From contig DATJSJ010000083.1 of NCBI GenBank assembly GCA_035504175.1, positions 1-25,053 on the forward strand: a stretch of 25,053 bases of DNA, read 5' to 3'. The notes under the pieces were generated by a model that worked only from the letters and a program-made list of their open reading frames with translations, was not told the origin of the DNA and ran no database searches. Each line of letters starts with the position of its first letter. Position 1 is the stretch's first letter. Shown here piece by piece: positions 7,492 to 14,582 of this stretch. The DNA comes from DATJSJ01 sp035504175. GTDB taxonomy: Bacteria > Pseudomonadota > Alphaproteobacteria > Acetobacterales > Acetobacteraceae. The position numbers and the translations under genes are program-made.

Positions 7492-7588
7492 CGGTCCCTC
7501 CATGATCTCGGGTTGGTCCAGGCCGGGTATCGAACGCAGGCGACGAAGCGTGGTCGCGATGCGAGCCGCGCTTCGCTGCGCCCGGAAG

Positions 7589-8074
7589 TTAGCCGCAGCC
7601 TTGCGCACCGCTCATCGCGACGCGCGCCGCCTCGGCGAGCTCGGCCGGCGAGAGCGACTTCTGCGGTGTCGCGAGCGACCAGCGATGGCCGAACGGGTCC
7701 TCGATGATGCCGTAGCGGTCGCCCCAGAACTGGTCGGCGACCGGCATGATGACGCGGGCGCCGGCCGCGACGGCCTGCCCGGTCGCGCCATCCACGTCCG
7801 CGACGACCAGGTGGATCGTCACCGAGGTGCCACCGCGGCTCTGCGGTCCGAGCACGCCGAAGGCGGGCATCTCATCGACCAGCATCACGGACGCGCCGTT
7901 GATACGCAGCGCCGCATGCATGAGCTTGCCGTCGGGACCGGCGAGCCGCATCAGCTCCTCGGCGCCGAACGCCCGCTTGTAGAATTCGATGGCATCGGCG
8001 GCGCCGGCGCAGACCAGATGCGGCGAGAGGCTGTGCATGCCGCGCGGCAGGCGCGACGGATCGGCTGGCGTCAT
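7589..8074 (-). CDS. VOC family protein, PhnB/glyoxalase-like
   Basis: The 161-residue protein has the paired beta-alpha-beta-beta-beta units of the vicinal-oxygen-chelate fold: HLVCAGAADAIEFYKRAFGAEELMRL, HAALRINGASVMLVDEMP, and GTSVTIHLVVADVDGA...GARVIMPVADQFWGDRYGIIEDPFGHRWSLAT. The FWGDRYG..DPFGHRW stretch is the hallmark of PhnB-like members, which are small cytoplasmic proteins of mostly unknown substrate. A clear AGGGAGA site precedes the ATG. Its neighbours are SnoaL-like and YciI-like genes, a common trio. Confidence 0.9.
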   Translation of the reverse strand: MTPADPSRLPRGMHSLSPHLVCAGAADAIEFYKRAFGAEELMRLAGPDGKLMHAALRINGASVMLVDEMPAFGVLGPQSRGGTSVTIHLVVADVDGATGQAVAAGARVIMPVADQFWGDRYGIIEDPFGHRWSLATPQKSLSPAELAEAARVAMSGAQGCG

Positions 8075-8123
8075 CGGACGTCTCCCTGGTTCGGTTGGAG
8101 ATGTGGGTCAGGCGTGAGGCGGG

Positions 8124-8145
8124 ACGCGGCCCGATCGGGCCGCGT
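8124..8145. terminator. 22-bp perfect palindrome after the SnoaL-like gene
   Basis: Arms ACGCGGCCC and GGGCCGCGT flank a GATC centre and form a 9-bp GC stem with a tetraloop. It starts three bases past the SnoaL-like stop on the minus strand and lies 50 bases ahead of the VOC start. No U-run follows on either strand. It may slow transcription or protect RNA ends between the two genes; a DNA-binding site is an alternative. Confidence 0.45.
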
Positions 8146-8148
8146 GCA

Positions 8149-8604
8149 TCAGGGCTGCAGGTCGAAGGCGGGGCGGAGGCTGCCATCCATGTGGAAGGGG
8201 ACGGAGGAATGCAAGTGCGCGATGCGCCACTCCCCGGCCCGGCGGCGGAGGCAGATCGTGTCGCGCAGCCAGAAGCTGATGCGCCGACCGGCCGCGTTCG
8301 GCGTGCCGCTCATCTGCGTGTAGCCATGCAGCACGGCCAGGTCGCCGTCGACGGTCAGCGAGGTCTCGCCCGGCTCGATCTCGATCGGACCGGCCCAGCC
8401 ATCGAGCCATTCCTGCTTGGCGGCGACGTCGACACCGTAATGCGCGAGCGGCGGCGAGAGGTCGCAGATGACGGCGTCGGCGGCATAGCATGCGGCGATC
8501 GCGGCGGCGTCCTTTTCGTGGTGGGCGCGGCGCAGGCCATCGAGCACTGCCAGGATCGCGCGCTCGTCAGCCGTGCGTTCGGATGTCGTCGACGTGGAAA
8601 CCAT
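8149..8604 (-). CDS. SnoaL/YybH-like nuclear-transport-factor-2 fold protein
   Basis: The 151-residue protein fits the ketosteroid-isomerase-like family: DERAILAVLDGLRRAHHEKDAAAIAACYAADAVICDLSPPLAHYG, then GYTQMSGTPNAAGRRISFWLRDTICLRRRAGEWRIAHLHSSVPF. The RxGEWRIAHLHSS ending is typical of YybH/SnoaL-like proteins. The fold makes a small ligand pocket, but no defined catalytic set can be named. AGGAGAG lies six bases before the ATG. It is followed by a strong palindrome and then the VOC gene, and preceded by the GST gene across 118 bases. Confidence 0.85.
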   Translation of the reverse strand: MVSTSTTSERTADERAILAVLDGLRRAHHEKDAAAIAACYAADAVICDLSPPLAHYGVDVAAKQEWLDGWAGPIEIEPGETSLTVDGDLAVLHGYTQMSGTPNAAGRRISFWLRDTICLRRRAGEWRIAHLHSSVPFHMDGSLRPAFDLQP

Positions 8605-8722
8605 GACGGTCTCTCCTGTTCACTCGGTTGCTGCAATGCAAGCGTACGGTCGCCCGCGCCGTCGGCGTTGCCCTGGCCCGATCCAAGATCCTGCAGACGC
8701 TCGCAGACGACGGCGCCGCCCT

Positions 8723-9376
8723 TCACGCGGCGCGTGTCGCCGGCTCCGGCCACGGATCCGACCACGCCGGGAGCTGATTGAGCCGGTCGATCCAGCCGAC
8801 GATGCCCGGGAATGGCGTCATCGGCATGTGTGACTCCCGCCAATACGTCGCCATCGATGCCAACTGGAAGTCGGCGATGGTCAGCCGCTCGCAGGCGACG
8901 TAGCTGCGGTCGGCGAGATGGTGGTCGAGGATGCTCGCGCATCGCGTGAACGGCCCCGCAGCCGGCCGCAAGGCTTCGTCATCGGGCGGCCCGATTCCGA
9001 ACGTCGCCTTGACCACGTGCTCGAAATAGTACGGGCCGACCGCGGCGGACCAATGACAATCGTTCCAGGACAGCCAGCGAAGCACCTCGACCTGCTCGCC
9101 CGGATCGTTCGCCGGCCACATGTTCGAAGCCACCTTGTTGCACAGATACGCCATGATCGCCGAGGATTCCCAGAGCACCCGCGAGCCGTCCACGAGGGTG
9201 GGAGCCTTCATGTTCGGGTTGAGGGCCGCGTAATCCGGCGTCCGGAGTGCGCCCGCCATCATGTCGAGCTCTACGCATTCGGCGTCGATCCCGAGATGCT
9301 TGATGAGAGCGAGGACGCGGCGCGGCGCCTGCGCCTTGATCCAATAGAGCCGCATCGGTGCCGGATCGAGGGTCAT
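8723..9376 (-). CDS. glutathione S-transferase family protein
   Basis: The 217-residue protein has a thioredoxin-like N-domain (MRLYWIKAQAPRRVLALIKHLGI) with NPNMKAPTLVDG and the glutathione-binding WESSAIMAYL. A helical C-domain follows, with LTIADFQLASMATYWRE holding the conserved N-cap/Asp. It is a cytosolic enzyme likely conjugating or reducing small electrophiles; the class cannot be assigned. The ATG at 9376 overlaps the tetR stop by four bases, and its GGAGGAG site lies inside the tetR 3' end, so the pair should be translationally coupled. This suggests the TetR protein senses a compound the transferase handles. Confidence 0.9.
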   Translation of the reverse strand: MTLDPAPMRLYWIKAQAPRRVLALIKHLGIDAECVELDMMAGALRTPDYAALNPNMKAPTLVDGSRVLWESSAIMAYLCNKVASNMWPANDPGEQVEVLRWLSWNDCHWSAAVGPYYFEHVVKATFGIGPPDDEALRPAAGPFTRCASILDHHLADRSYVACERLTIADFQLASMATYWRESHMPMTPFPGIVGWIDRLNQLPAWSDPWPEPATRAA

Positions 9377-10014
9377 GGCAGCGTCTCCTCCGCTGGGGTT
9401 TGCCCGAACAGCAGCGCGATGTAGCGGCGCAGATGCGCGATGCCGTCGCGCGCGGCGTCGGGATCATCGGTGGCCTTGGCGAGGATGAAGGCACCCTGAA
9501 GCACCGCCTGCGTGTGCCGCGCCAGGCTGCGCGGCGTCCATGCGCCGCGAACGCCGTAGCGCTGCATCGCCTCGGCAATGTCGGCCTCGAGCGTCCCGGC
9601 GTGGCCGGTGATCGAGGCGGCGCAGGCGTCGCGGATCGCCGGCGCGGTCGCGAACGTTTCCTGCGTCATCGTGCCGACGAGACAGGTGAACTCGGCGAGC
9701 GAGCCGCGGATCAGGTCGCGCCGGAAATCGACATAGCCGAGCACGCGGGCGAGCGGGTCTTCGTGCGCATGGTACGGGGCCGCGGCGAACAGCGCGCCGG
9801 TGAGCGCGGACCAGTGCTCCGCCGCCGCGACGGCGAGGTCTTCCTTGCTGCGGAAATGGTGGAAGAAGGCACCCTTGGTGACGCCGGCGGCGGCGCAGAG
9901 ATCCTCGACCGAGGTCGCCGCGTAGCCCTGCGCGCGGATCACGGCGAGGGCCGCATCGAGGAGCCGCTGTCTTGCTTCGCCGCGCGCTGGCCGGGAGGTG
10001 CCGGGGGAACTCAT
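9373..10014 (-). CDS. TetR/AcrR family transcriptional regulator
   Basis: The 213-residue protein has an N-terminal helix-turn-helix: RQRLLDAALAVIRAQGY then TSVEDLCAAAGVTKGAFFHHF (about residues 34-54), with SKEDL after it. The alpha-helical C-domain (AHEDPLARVLGYVDFRRDLIRGS, TPRSLARHTQAVLQGAFILAKA) resembles the group often placed beside GST or NemA-type genes. The ATG at 10014 is chosen over that at 10026 because the best promoter places its -10 at 10027-10022. It should repress its own promoter through the palindrome at 10027-10040, and through it the coupled gst gene and perhaps the run down to yciI. Confidence 0.92.
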   Translation of the reverse strand: MSSPGTSRPARGEARQRLLDAALAVIRAQGYAATSVEDLCAAAGVTKGAFFHHFRSKEDLAVAAAEHWSALTGALFAAAPYHAHEDPLARVLGYVDFRRDLIRGSLAEFTCLVGTMTQETFATAPAIRDACAASITGHAGTLEADIAEAMQRYGVRGAWTPRSLARHTQAVLQGAFILAKATDDPDAARDGIAHLRRYIALLFGQTPAEETLP

Positions 10015-10021
10015 GGGCAGA

Positions 10022-10050
10022 GACATACCGACCGGTCGGTTTCTTGTCAA
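10022..10050 (-). promoter_or_regulatory. tetR promoter with embedded operator (probably leaderless)
   Basis: On the minus strand a perfect -35 TTGACA (10050-10045) is followed after 17 bases by TATGTC (10027-10022). The start of transcription should fall near 10015, next to the ATG at 10014, so the mRNA would have essentially no leader. Confidence 0.6.
10027..10040. promoter_or_regulatory. TetR-type operator
   Basis: ACCGACCGGTCGGT is a perfect 14-bp palindrome of the form common at TetR-family sites. It fills most of the spacer between the -35 and -10 of the tetR promoter, which fits simple autorepression. Confidence 0.75.
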
Positions 10051-10100
10051 CGCCGTCGATGATCCGTTGGCGGGCTTCGGCGGCCACTCCGCCGCGCCCC

Positions 10101-10129
10101 TTGCCTGTCGACCTGTCTGACAGTACGAT
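10101..10129 (+). promoter_or_regulatory. candidate promoter of the sugar-transport operon
   Basis: TTGCCT (10101-10106), a 17-base spacer and TACGAT (10124-10129) make a 4/6 plus 4/6 sigma-70-type promoter. Transcription would start near 10136, about 50 bases before the first binding-protein gene. Confidence 0.45.
10113..10123. promoter_or_regulatory. candidate GntR/FCD operator in the operon promoter
   Basis: CTGTC-T-GACAG is a perfect inverted repeat with the GT-N3-AC core of FadR-subfamily GntR sites. It abuts the -10 hexamer inside the promoter spacer, a position where a bound dimer would block polymerase. The operon itself encodes a GntR/FCD regulator at 15656-16408. Confidence 0.45.
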
Positions 10130-10185
10130 ACCCTCAAACATGCCAAAGGGCCGGGCACGATCAGCGGCCTTGAATCGGGGGGAAC

Positions 10186-11295
10186 ATGCCATCCGGGCTT
10201 CGGCGGGCCGCGCTCGCGGCCGCGGTGATCATCGTGTCGGTCGCGGGGACGATGCTGTCGGCCCGCGCGGACGCGTTCATGGACCAGGTCAAGGCGGAAC
10301 TGCTCCGCTACACCGGACCCCAGACCCAGTGGGACGGGCCGACCTCCGCGCCGAAGCCGGAGCCGGGCAAGCACATCGCCTATCTCTCCTATGACGAGCA
10401 GAACGACGCCTCGCGCGACTGGGGCCAGGCGATCCGGGAGGCGGCAGGCAAGATCGGCTGGACGGTCACGATCATCGACGGCCACGGCTCGCCGGTCGGC
10501 TGGCAGCAGGGCTTCGACCAGGCGATCGCGCTGAAGGTCGACGGCATCGTGACCAACGCCGATGCCGCCAGCCTGCAGGGCCCGATCAAGCAGGCGCAGG
10601 CAAAGGGCATCGTCATCGTCGGCATCCACGCGACCGCCTTTCCGGGGCCGCAGCCCGATCTCGGCCTGTTCGTCAACATCCAGCAGGATCCGCGCGACAT
10701 CGGCCGCGCCCAGGCCGACTGGATCATCGTCCATTCCGACGGCAAGGCGCGCGTCGTGGTCACCTCGCACTGCGAGTTCGCGATCGCCTGCGCCAAGGCG
10801 CACGCGACCGAGGCGCGGCTCAAGCAATGCACGGGCTGCACCGTGCTGGAATTCTCCAACAGCCCGATCAGCGAGGCGGCGCAGCGCCAGCCGGCCCTCG
10901 TCACGGCCTGGGTGCAGAAATACGGCACGCCGCTCTACATCACCTCGGTCGCCGACTACACCGCGGACTTCCAGGTGCCGGCGCTGCGCGCGGGCGGCGT
11001 CGATCCGTCGCAGGTGATCCTGGTCTCGGCCGACGGCAACAAATCCGCCTATGAGCGGATCCGGGCGGGCGGGCAATACCAGATGGTCACCGCCTCGGAG
11101 CCGTACGGGCTGCAGGGCTACCAGGCGGTGGACGAACTCAACCGCGCCTTCCACCACGAGAAGCCGAGCGGCTTCGTGCAGACGCCTTACCTGGTCACGC
11201 CGGACAACATCAACGCCGAAGGCGGCGACAAGAACACCTTCGTCCCCAGCAACCACTATCAGGAGCACTATCTGAAGATCTGGGGCGCCTCCTGA
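10186..11295 (+). CDS. sugar-type ABC transporter substrate-binding protein (type 1 periplasmic, first copy)
   Basis: This 369-residue protein has a Sec signal peptide (RRAALAAAVIIVSVAGTMLSARADA, cut near residue 29). A two-lobed type-1 periplasmic-binding fold of the ribose/xylose class follows: GKHIAYLSYDEQNDASRDWGQAIREAAGKIGW, VDGIVTNADAASLQGPIKQAQAKGIVIVGIHA, ILVSADGNKSAYERIRAG. A CTGC pair near the centre is matched by CPGC in the paralogue and may form a disulfide. It delivers a periplasmic ligand to the ATPase and permease encoded just downstream. The last gene of the operon (21117) is a close paralogue, with roughly half the residues identical by eye. A G-rich ribosome site ends three bases before the ATG. 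Ligand unknown. Confidence 0.9.
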   Translation: MPSGLRRAALAAAVIIVSVAGTMLSARADAFMDQVKAELLRYTGPQTQWDGPTSAPKPEPGKHIAYLSYDEQNDASRDWGQAIREAAGKIGWTVTIIDGHGSPVGWQQGFDQAIALKVDGIVTNADAASLQGPIKQAQAKGIVIVGIHATAFPGPQPDLGLFVNIQQDPRDIGRAQADWIIVHSDGKARVVVTSHCEFAIACAKAHATEARLKQCTGCTVLEFSNSPISEAAQRQPALVTAWVQKYGTPLYITSVADYTADFQVPALRAGGVDPSQVILVSADGNKSAYERIRAGGQYQMVTASEPYGLQGYQAVDELNRAFHHEKPSGFVQTPYLVTPDNINAEGGDKNTFVPSNHYQEHYLKIWGAS

Positions 11296-11311
11296 CGGCA
11301 GGGGTCGCGCG

Positions 11312-12835
11312 ATGGCCTCGCCGCTGCTCGAAATCCGCGGCCTGACCAAGCGCTTCGGCGGCACGCTGGCGCTGGACGCGGTCGATTTCGAGGTCAGGCC
11401 CGGCGAGGTGCATGCGTTGCTCGGCGAAAACGGCGCCGGGAAATCGACCCTGATCAAGATCCTCGCCGGCGTGCACGCGGCCGATTCCGGGGAGATCCTG
11501 TGGAACGGCCGCGCCGTCACGCTCGCCGCCGACCGGCCGCCGATCGCCTTCATCCACCAGGATCTCGGCCTGGTCGAGAGCATGACGGTGGCCGAGAACG
11601 TCGCCATCCTGGCCGGCTATCCGCGGCGCGGCGGCCGCGCGGGTGGCCTGATTTCCTGGCCCCGGGCGGAGCGGGACGCGGCCAGGATCCTGCATCGCAT
11701 GGGGGGCGACATCGCGCCGGACAGCCGGGTGCGGGACCTCTCGGTTGCCGCGAAGGCGGTGGTGGCGATCGCCCGCGCGCTCGCCGTGCGCTGCGACATG
11801 CTGGTGCTCGACGAGCCGACCGCGGCCCTGCCGGAGGTCGATGTCGCGCGACTGCTGCGCATCCTGGGCGGGCTGCGCGACGGCGGCATGGGCATCCTCT
11901 ACGTCACGCACCGTCTGGACGAGGTGTTTCGCATCGCCGACCGCGTGACCGTGCTGCGGGACGGGCGTCGCATCGCGACGCGCGTGACGGCCGAGACCTC
12001 ACCCGGTGCGCTGGTGCATGACATCGTCGGCCGGGTATTGGACGAACTGGACGTGCGGCCGCGCGAGGCGGGTGCGGCGCCGGTGCTGGAGGTCGATGCG
12101 CTGGTCGCAACCGGCGTCGGCCCGGTGTCGTTCCGCGTTCCGCGCGGCGAGGTGCTCGGGCTGGTCGGGCTGCGCGGGGCGGGCCACGGCGTGGTCGGCC
12201 GGGCGCTGTTCGGCGACACCCCGATCCTGTCCGGAACCGTGCGCCTGGACGGCGCGCCGCTGCGGCCGCACGCGCCGGGCGAGGCGATCGCGCGCGGCGT
12301 CGGGCTCGTCTCCAGCAAGCGCCGCGAGGAAAGCGTCGCCGCCACGCTGACCGTGCGCGAGAACCTGTTCGTCAATCCGCTGCTCGCCGGCGCCTCCCGC
12401 TTCGCGCCGATCATCCCGGAACGGGAGCGCGCGCGCTGCGCGCAGGTGCTGCGACGGCTCGCGGTGCGGCCGCCGGACACCGAACGGCCGATCCTGATGC
12501 TCTCCGGCGGCAACCAGCAGAAAGTCGTGCTGTCGCGATGGATGGAGGCGGGCAGCCGCGTCTTCGTCCTGGAGGAACCGACATTCGGCGTCGATGTCGG
12601 CGCCAAGGGCGAGATCTATCGCATGTTGCAGGATCTGCTGGGGCGCGGCGCCGCCGTGCTGCTGGTCTCGTCGGATTTCGAGGAGGTGGCGACGATCTGC
12701 CATCGCGCCCTGGTGTTCGACCGCGGCCGGGTCAGGGCCGAGCTCGATCGCGCCGCGCTGTCGGTGCCGCGCCTCACCGCGCTTGCCGCCGGCGCCGAAG
12801 CCGGCGGCGCGGCCAGGCCGGAGCTCGGCCGATGA
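11312..12835 (+). CDS. sugar ABC transporter ATP-binding protein (RbsA/MglA type, importer 1)
   Basis: The 507-residue double ATPase is typical of carbohydrate-uptake class 2 importers. The N-half has Walker A GENGAGKST (38-46), FIHQDLGL Q-loop, LVLDEPTAAL Walker B and VTHRLDEV switch, but a loose signature (LSVAAKAVV in place of LSIGxQQxV). The C-half has GLRGAGHGVVG (about 286-296), a degenerate Walker A as usual for this half. Its signature is intact, LSGGNQQKV (from 397), and its Walker B is VLEEPTFGVDVG, with Glu421 in place of the usual Asp. It powers import from the cytoplasmic face. It lies 16 bases after the binding-protein stop, and its own stop overlaps the permease start (ATGA). 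Confidence 0.93.
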   Translation: MASPLLEIRGLTKRFGGTLALDAVDFEVRPGEVHALLGENGAGKSTLIKILAGVHAADSGEILWNGRAVTLAADRPPIAFIHQDLGLVESMTVAENVAILAGYPRRGGRAGGLISWPRAERDAARILHRMGGDIAPDSRVRDLSVAAKAVVAIARALAVRCDMLVLDEPTAALPEVDVARLLRILGGLRDGGMGILYVTHRLDEVFRIADRVTVLRDGRRIATRVTAETSPGALVHDIVGRVLDELDVRPREAGAAPVLEVDALVATGVGPVSFRVPRGEVLGLVGLRGAGHGVVGRALFGDTPILSGTVRLDGAPLRPHAPGEAIARGVGLVSSKRREESVAATLTVRENLFVNPLLAGASRFAPIIPERERARCAQVLRRLAVRPPDTERPILMLSGGNQQKVVLSRWMEAGSRVFVLEEPTFGVDVGAKGEIYRMLQDLLGRGAAVLLVSSDFEEVATICHRALVFDRGRVRAELDRAALSVPRLTALAAGAEAGGAARPELGR

Positions 12836-13842
12836 GCCCGATGGTCGGCGTCGCCAGCGACATGCGCGCCCGGGCGGTGCACCTGTTCGCGGTCTGGAAC
12901 CTGCTGCTGCTGCTGCTGCTGCTGATCGTCGTGTTCGCCGTGCTGAAGGGCGACACGTTCCTCACCGCCTTCACCTTCCAGTCGATGGTCAGCACGCGCT
13001 CGATCAACGCGCTGGTGGCGCTGGCGGTGATGATTCCGCTCGCGTCGAACAATTACGACCTCTCCGCCGCCTCGGTGCTCGGCATCTCGCAGGTGCTGGC
13101 GAACGGCCTGCAGACGCAGCAGCATCTCGGCTGGAGCATCGCCGCCCTGCTCTGCGTGCTGCTCGGCGCCCTGGTCGGCTGGATCAACGGCGTGCTGGTC
13201 ACCCGCGCCGGCATCAATTCCTTCATCGCGACCCTCGGCTCCGGCACGTTCCTGCTCGGGGTGAACCAGTGGTACACCGGCGGGCGGCAGGTCGTCGGCA
13301 TCCTGCCGCGCTCCTTCACCATGATCGCGGCACGGATCGACGGCACCGGCATCCCGGCGCCGCTGATCTACGTGCTGGTGGTCGCCGTGGCGCTGTGGAT
13401 CGTGTTCGAGTACCTCCCGCTCGGCCGCTTCCTCTACGTCATCGGCGACAGTCCGCGCGCCGCCGAGCTCAGCGGCATCTCGGTGCAGCGCTACGTCACC
13501 CTCGCCTTCACCGCCTCCGGCGTGCTCGCCGCCTTCGCCGGCGTGGTGCTGCAGGCGCAGTTGCAGGTCGGGCAGAGCACGGTCGGTCAGGAACTCATGC
13601 TGCCGGCCTTCACCGGGGCGCTGCTCGGCGCGACGGCAATCCGTCCCGGGCGCCCGAATGTTTGGGGCACCGTGCTGGCCGTGGCCGTGCTCGCCGTCGC
13701 CGTTGCCGGCCTGACGCAGCTCGGCGCGCCGTTCTTCGTCGAAAGCCTGTTCAACGGCGCGATGCTGGTGCTGGCGGTCGGCCTCGCCGTTGCGACGCAT
13801 CGCCGGCGCGAACAGCGCCGGGTCGCGGCGACCAGGACGTGA
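12832..13842 (+). CDS. sugar ABC transporter permease (importer 1)
   Basis: The 336-residue membrane protein belongs to the RbsC/BPD_transp_2 family. It has 8-10 hydrophobic segments, the early NNYDLSAASVLGISQVLAN (family form: D-LSVGS), VTRAGINSFIATLGSGTFLLG, and the cytoplasmic EAA-like coupling region LGRFLYVIGDSPRAAELSGISVQRYV. It forms the channel, presumably as a homodimer, because importer 1 has only this permease before the dehydrogenase genes. The start overlaps the ATPase stop by four bases. The first membrane segment carries eight leucines encoded by a (CTG)8 run. Confidence 0.92.
   Translation: MSPMVGVASDMRARAVHLFAVWNLLLLLLLLIVVFAVLKGDTFLTAFTFQSMVSTRSINALVALAVMIPLASNNYDLSAASVLGISQVLANGLQTQQHLGWSIAALLCVLLGALVGWINGVLVTRAGINSFIATLGSGTFLLGVNQWYTGGRQVVGILPRSFTMIAARIDGTGIPAPLIYVLVVAVALWIVFEYLPLGRFLYVIGDSPRAAELSGISVQRYVTLAFTASGVLAAFAGVVLQAQLQVGQSTVGQELMLPAFTGALLGATAIRPGRPNVWGTVLAVAVLAVAVAGLTQLGAPFFVESLFNGAMLVLAVGLAVATHRRREQRRVAATRT
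12901..12924 (+). repeat. (CTG)8 trinucleotide repeat
   Basis: Eight uninterrupted CTG codons encode a leucine run in the first membrane segment of the importer 1 permease. Slippage would change helix length by whole residues without a frameshift. Confidence 0.9.
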
Positions 13843-14567
13843 CCGGGTTCTCCCTCAGGGATCGCCGCATCCTGGTTACCGGCGCCGCGTCCGGCATCGG
13901 CGCCGCAGTGGCACGGATCTGCGCGCGCCTCGGCGCCGAGATCATCCTCGCCGACATCGCCGACGCCGAGCCGGTCGCGCGCGAGATCCGGGCCGGCGAT
14001 GGCGCGGCCCGGTCCCTGCCCCTCGATTCGGCCGACCGCGAAGCGGTGGAGCGGCTGTGTGCGACGCTCGGCCGCATCGATGCGCTCGTCGCCAGCGCGG
14101 CGGTCTGCCCGTGGAACGACGACTGGCGCGATCCCGGCTGGGAGGCGCAGTTCGAGCGCGTGATGGCGGTCAACGTGCTCGGCCCGCTGCACTGCATCCG
14201 CGCCCTGCTGCCCGGCATGGTGGCGCGGCGCGACGGGCGGATCGTGCTGATCGGCTCGCTCGCCGGCCGGATGGGCGGCCTGATAGCCGGGCCGCACTAC
14301 GTCGCCTCCAAGGGCGCGCTGCACGCGCTGGTCAAGTGGCTCGCGCGCCAGGCGGCGCCGCACAACGTGCTGGTCAATGCGGTGGCGCCGGCCTCGATCG
14401 CCACGCCGATGATGCAAGAGCGTCCGGTCGATCTCGGCAGGATCCCGCTCGGTCGCATGGGAACGGCCGAGGAGATCGCCTGGCCGGTCGCCTTCCTCTG
14501 CGCCCCGGCCGCGAGCTACGTCACCGGCACGGTGCTCGATGTCAACGGCGGCGTGTTCATGGCCTGA
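13839..14567 (+). CDS. short-chain dehydrogenase/reductase (SDR)
   Basis: The 242-residue classical SDR has TGAASGIG (14-21), an Asp after the second strand (LADI) favouring NAD, ASAAV in place of NNAG, and the catalytic Ser140-Tyr154-Lys158 (Y-VASK). APASIATPM and the C-terminal YVTGTVLDVNGGVFM follow. It is a cytosolic oxidoreductase, probably oxidising a hydroxyl of the imported sugar or polyol. The GTG at 13839 overlaps the permease stop (GTGA), giving tight coupling; no ATG fits in the frame near the Rossmann strand. Lying between transporter and Ldh2 genes, it is likely a catabolic step. Confidence 0.92.
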   Translation: MTGFSLRDRRILVTGAASGIGAAVARICARLGAEIILADIADAEPVAREIRAGDGAARSLPLDSADREAVERLCATLGRIDALVASAAVCPWNDDWRDPGWEAQFERVMAVNVLGPLHCIRALLPGMVARRDGRIVLIGSLAGRMGGLIAGPHYVASKGALHALVKWLARQAAPHNVLVNAVAPASIATPMMQERPVDLGRIPLGRMGTAEEIAWPVAFLCAPAASYVTGTVLDVNGGVFMA

Positions 14568-14582
14568 GCAGCGGAGCAGCGC

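Noticed and set aside
9373..11607. A 744-codon minus-strand frame joining tetR to sequence opposite the first binding-protein and ATPase genes
   Set aside because: Only its 3' part (from 10014) reads as a TetR protein. The rest is the antisense frame of well-supported genes and lies upstream of the tetR promoter; such frames stay open because of the high GC content.
12616..13800. A 394-codon minus-strand frame opposite the first permease
   Set aside because: Its low-complexity Gln/His/Arg composition is the mirror of Leu/Val/Ala codons in a membrane protein.
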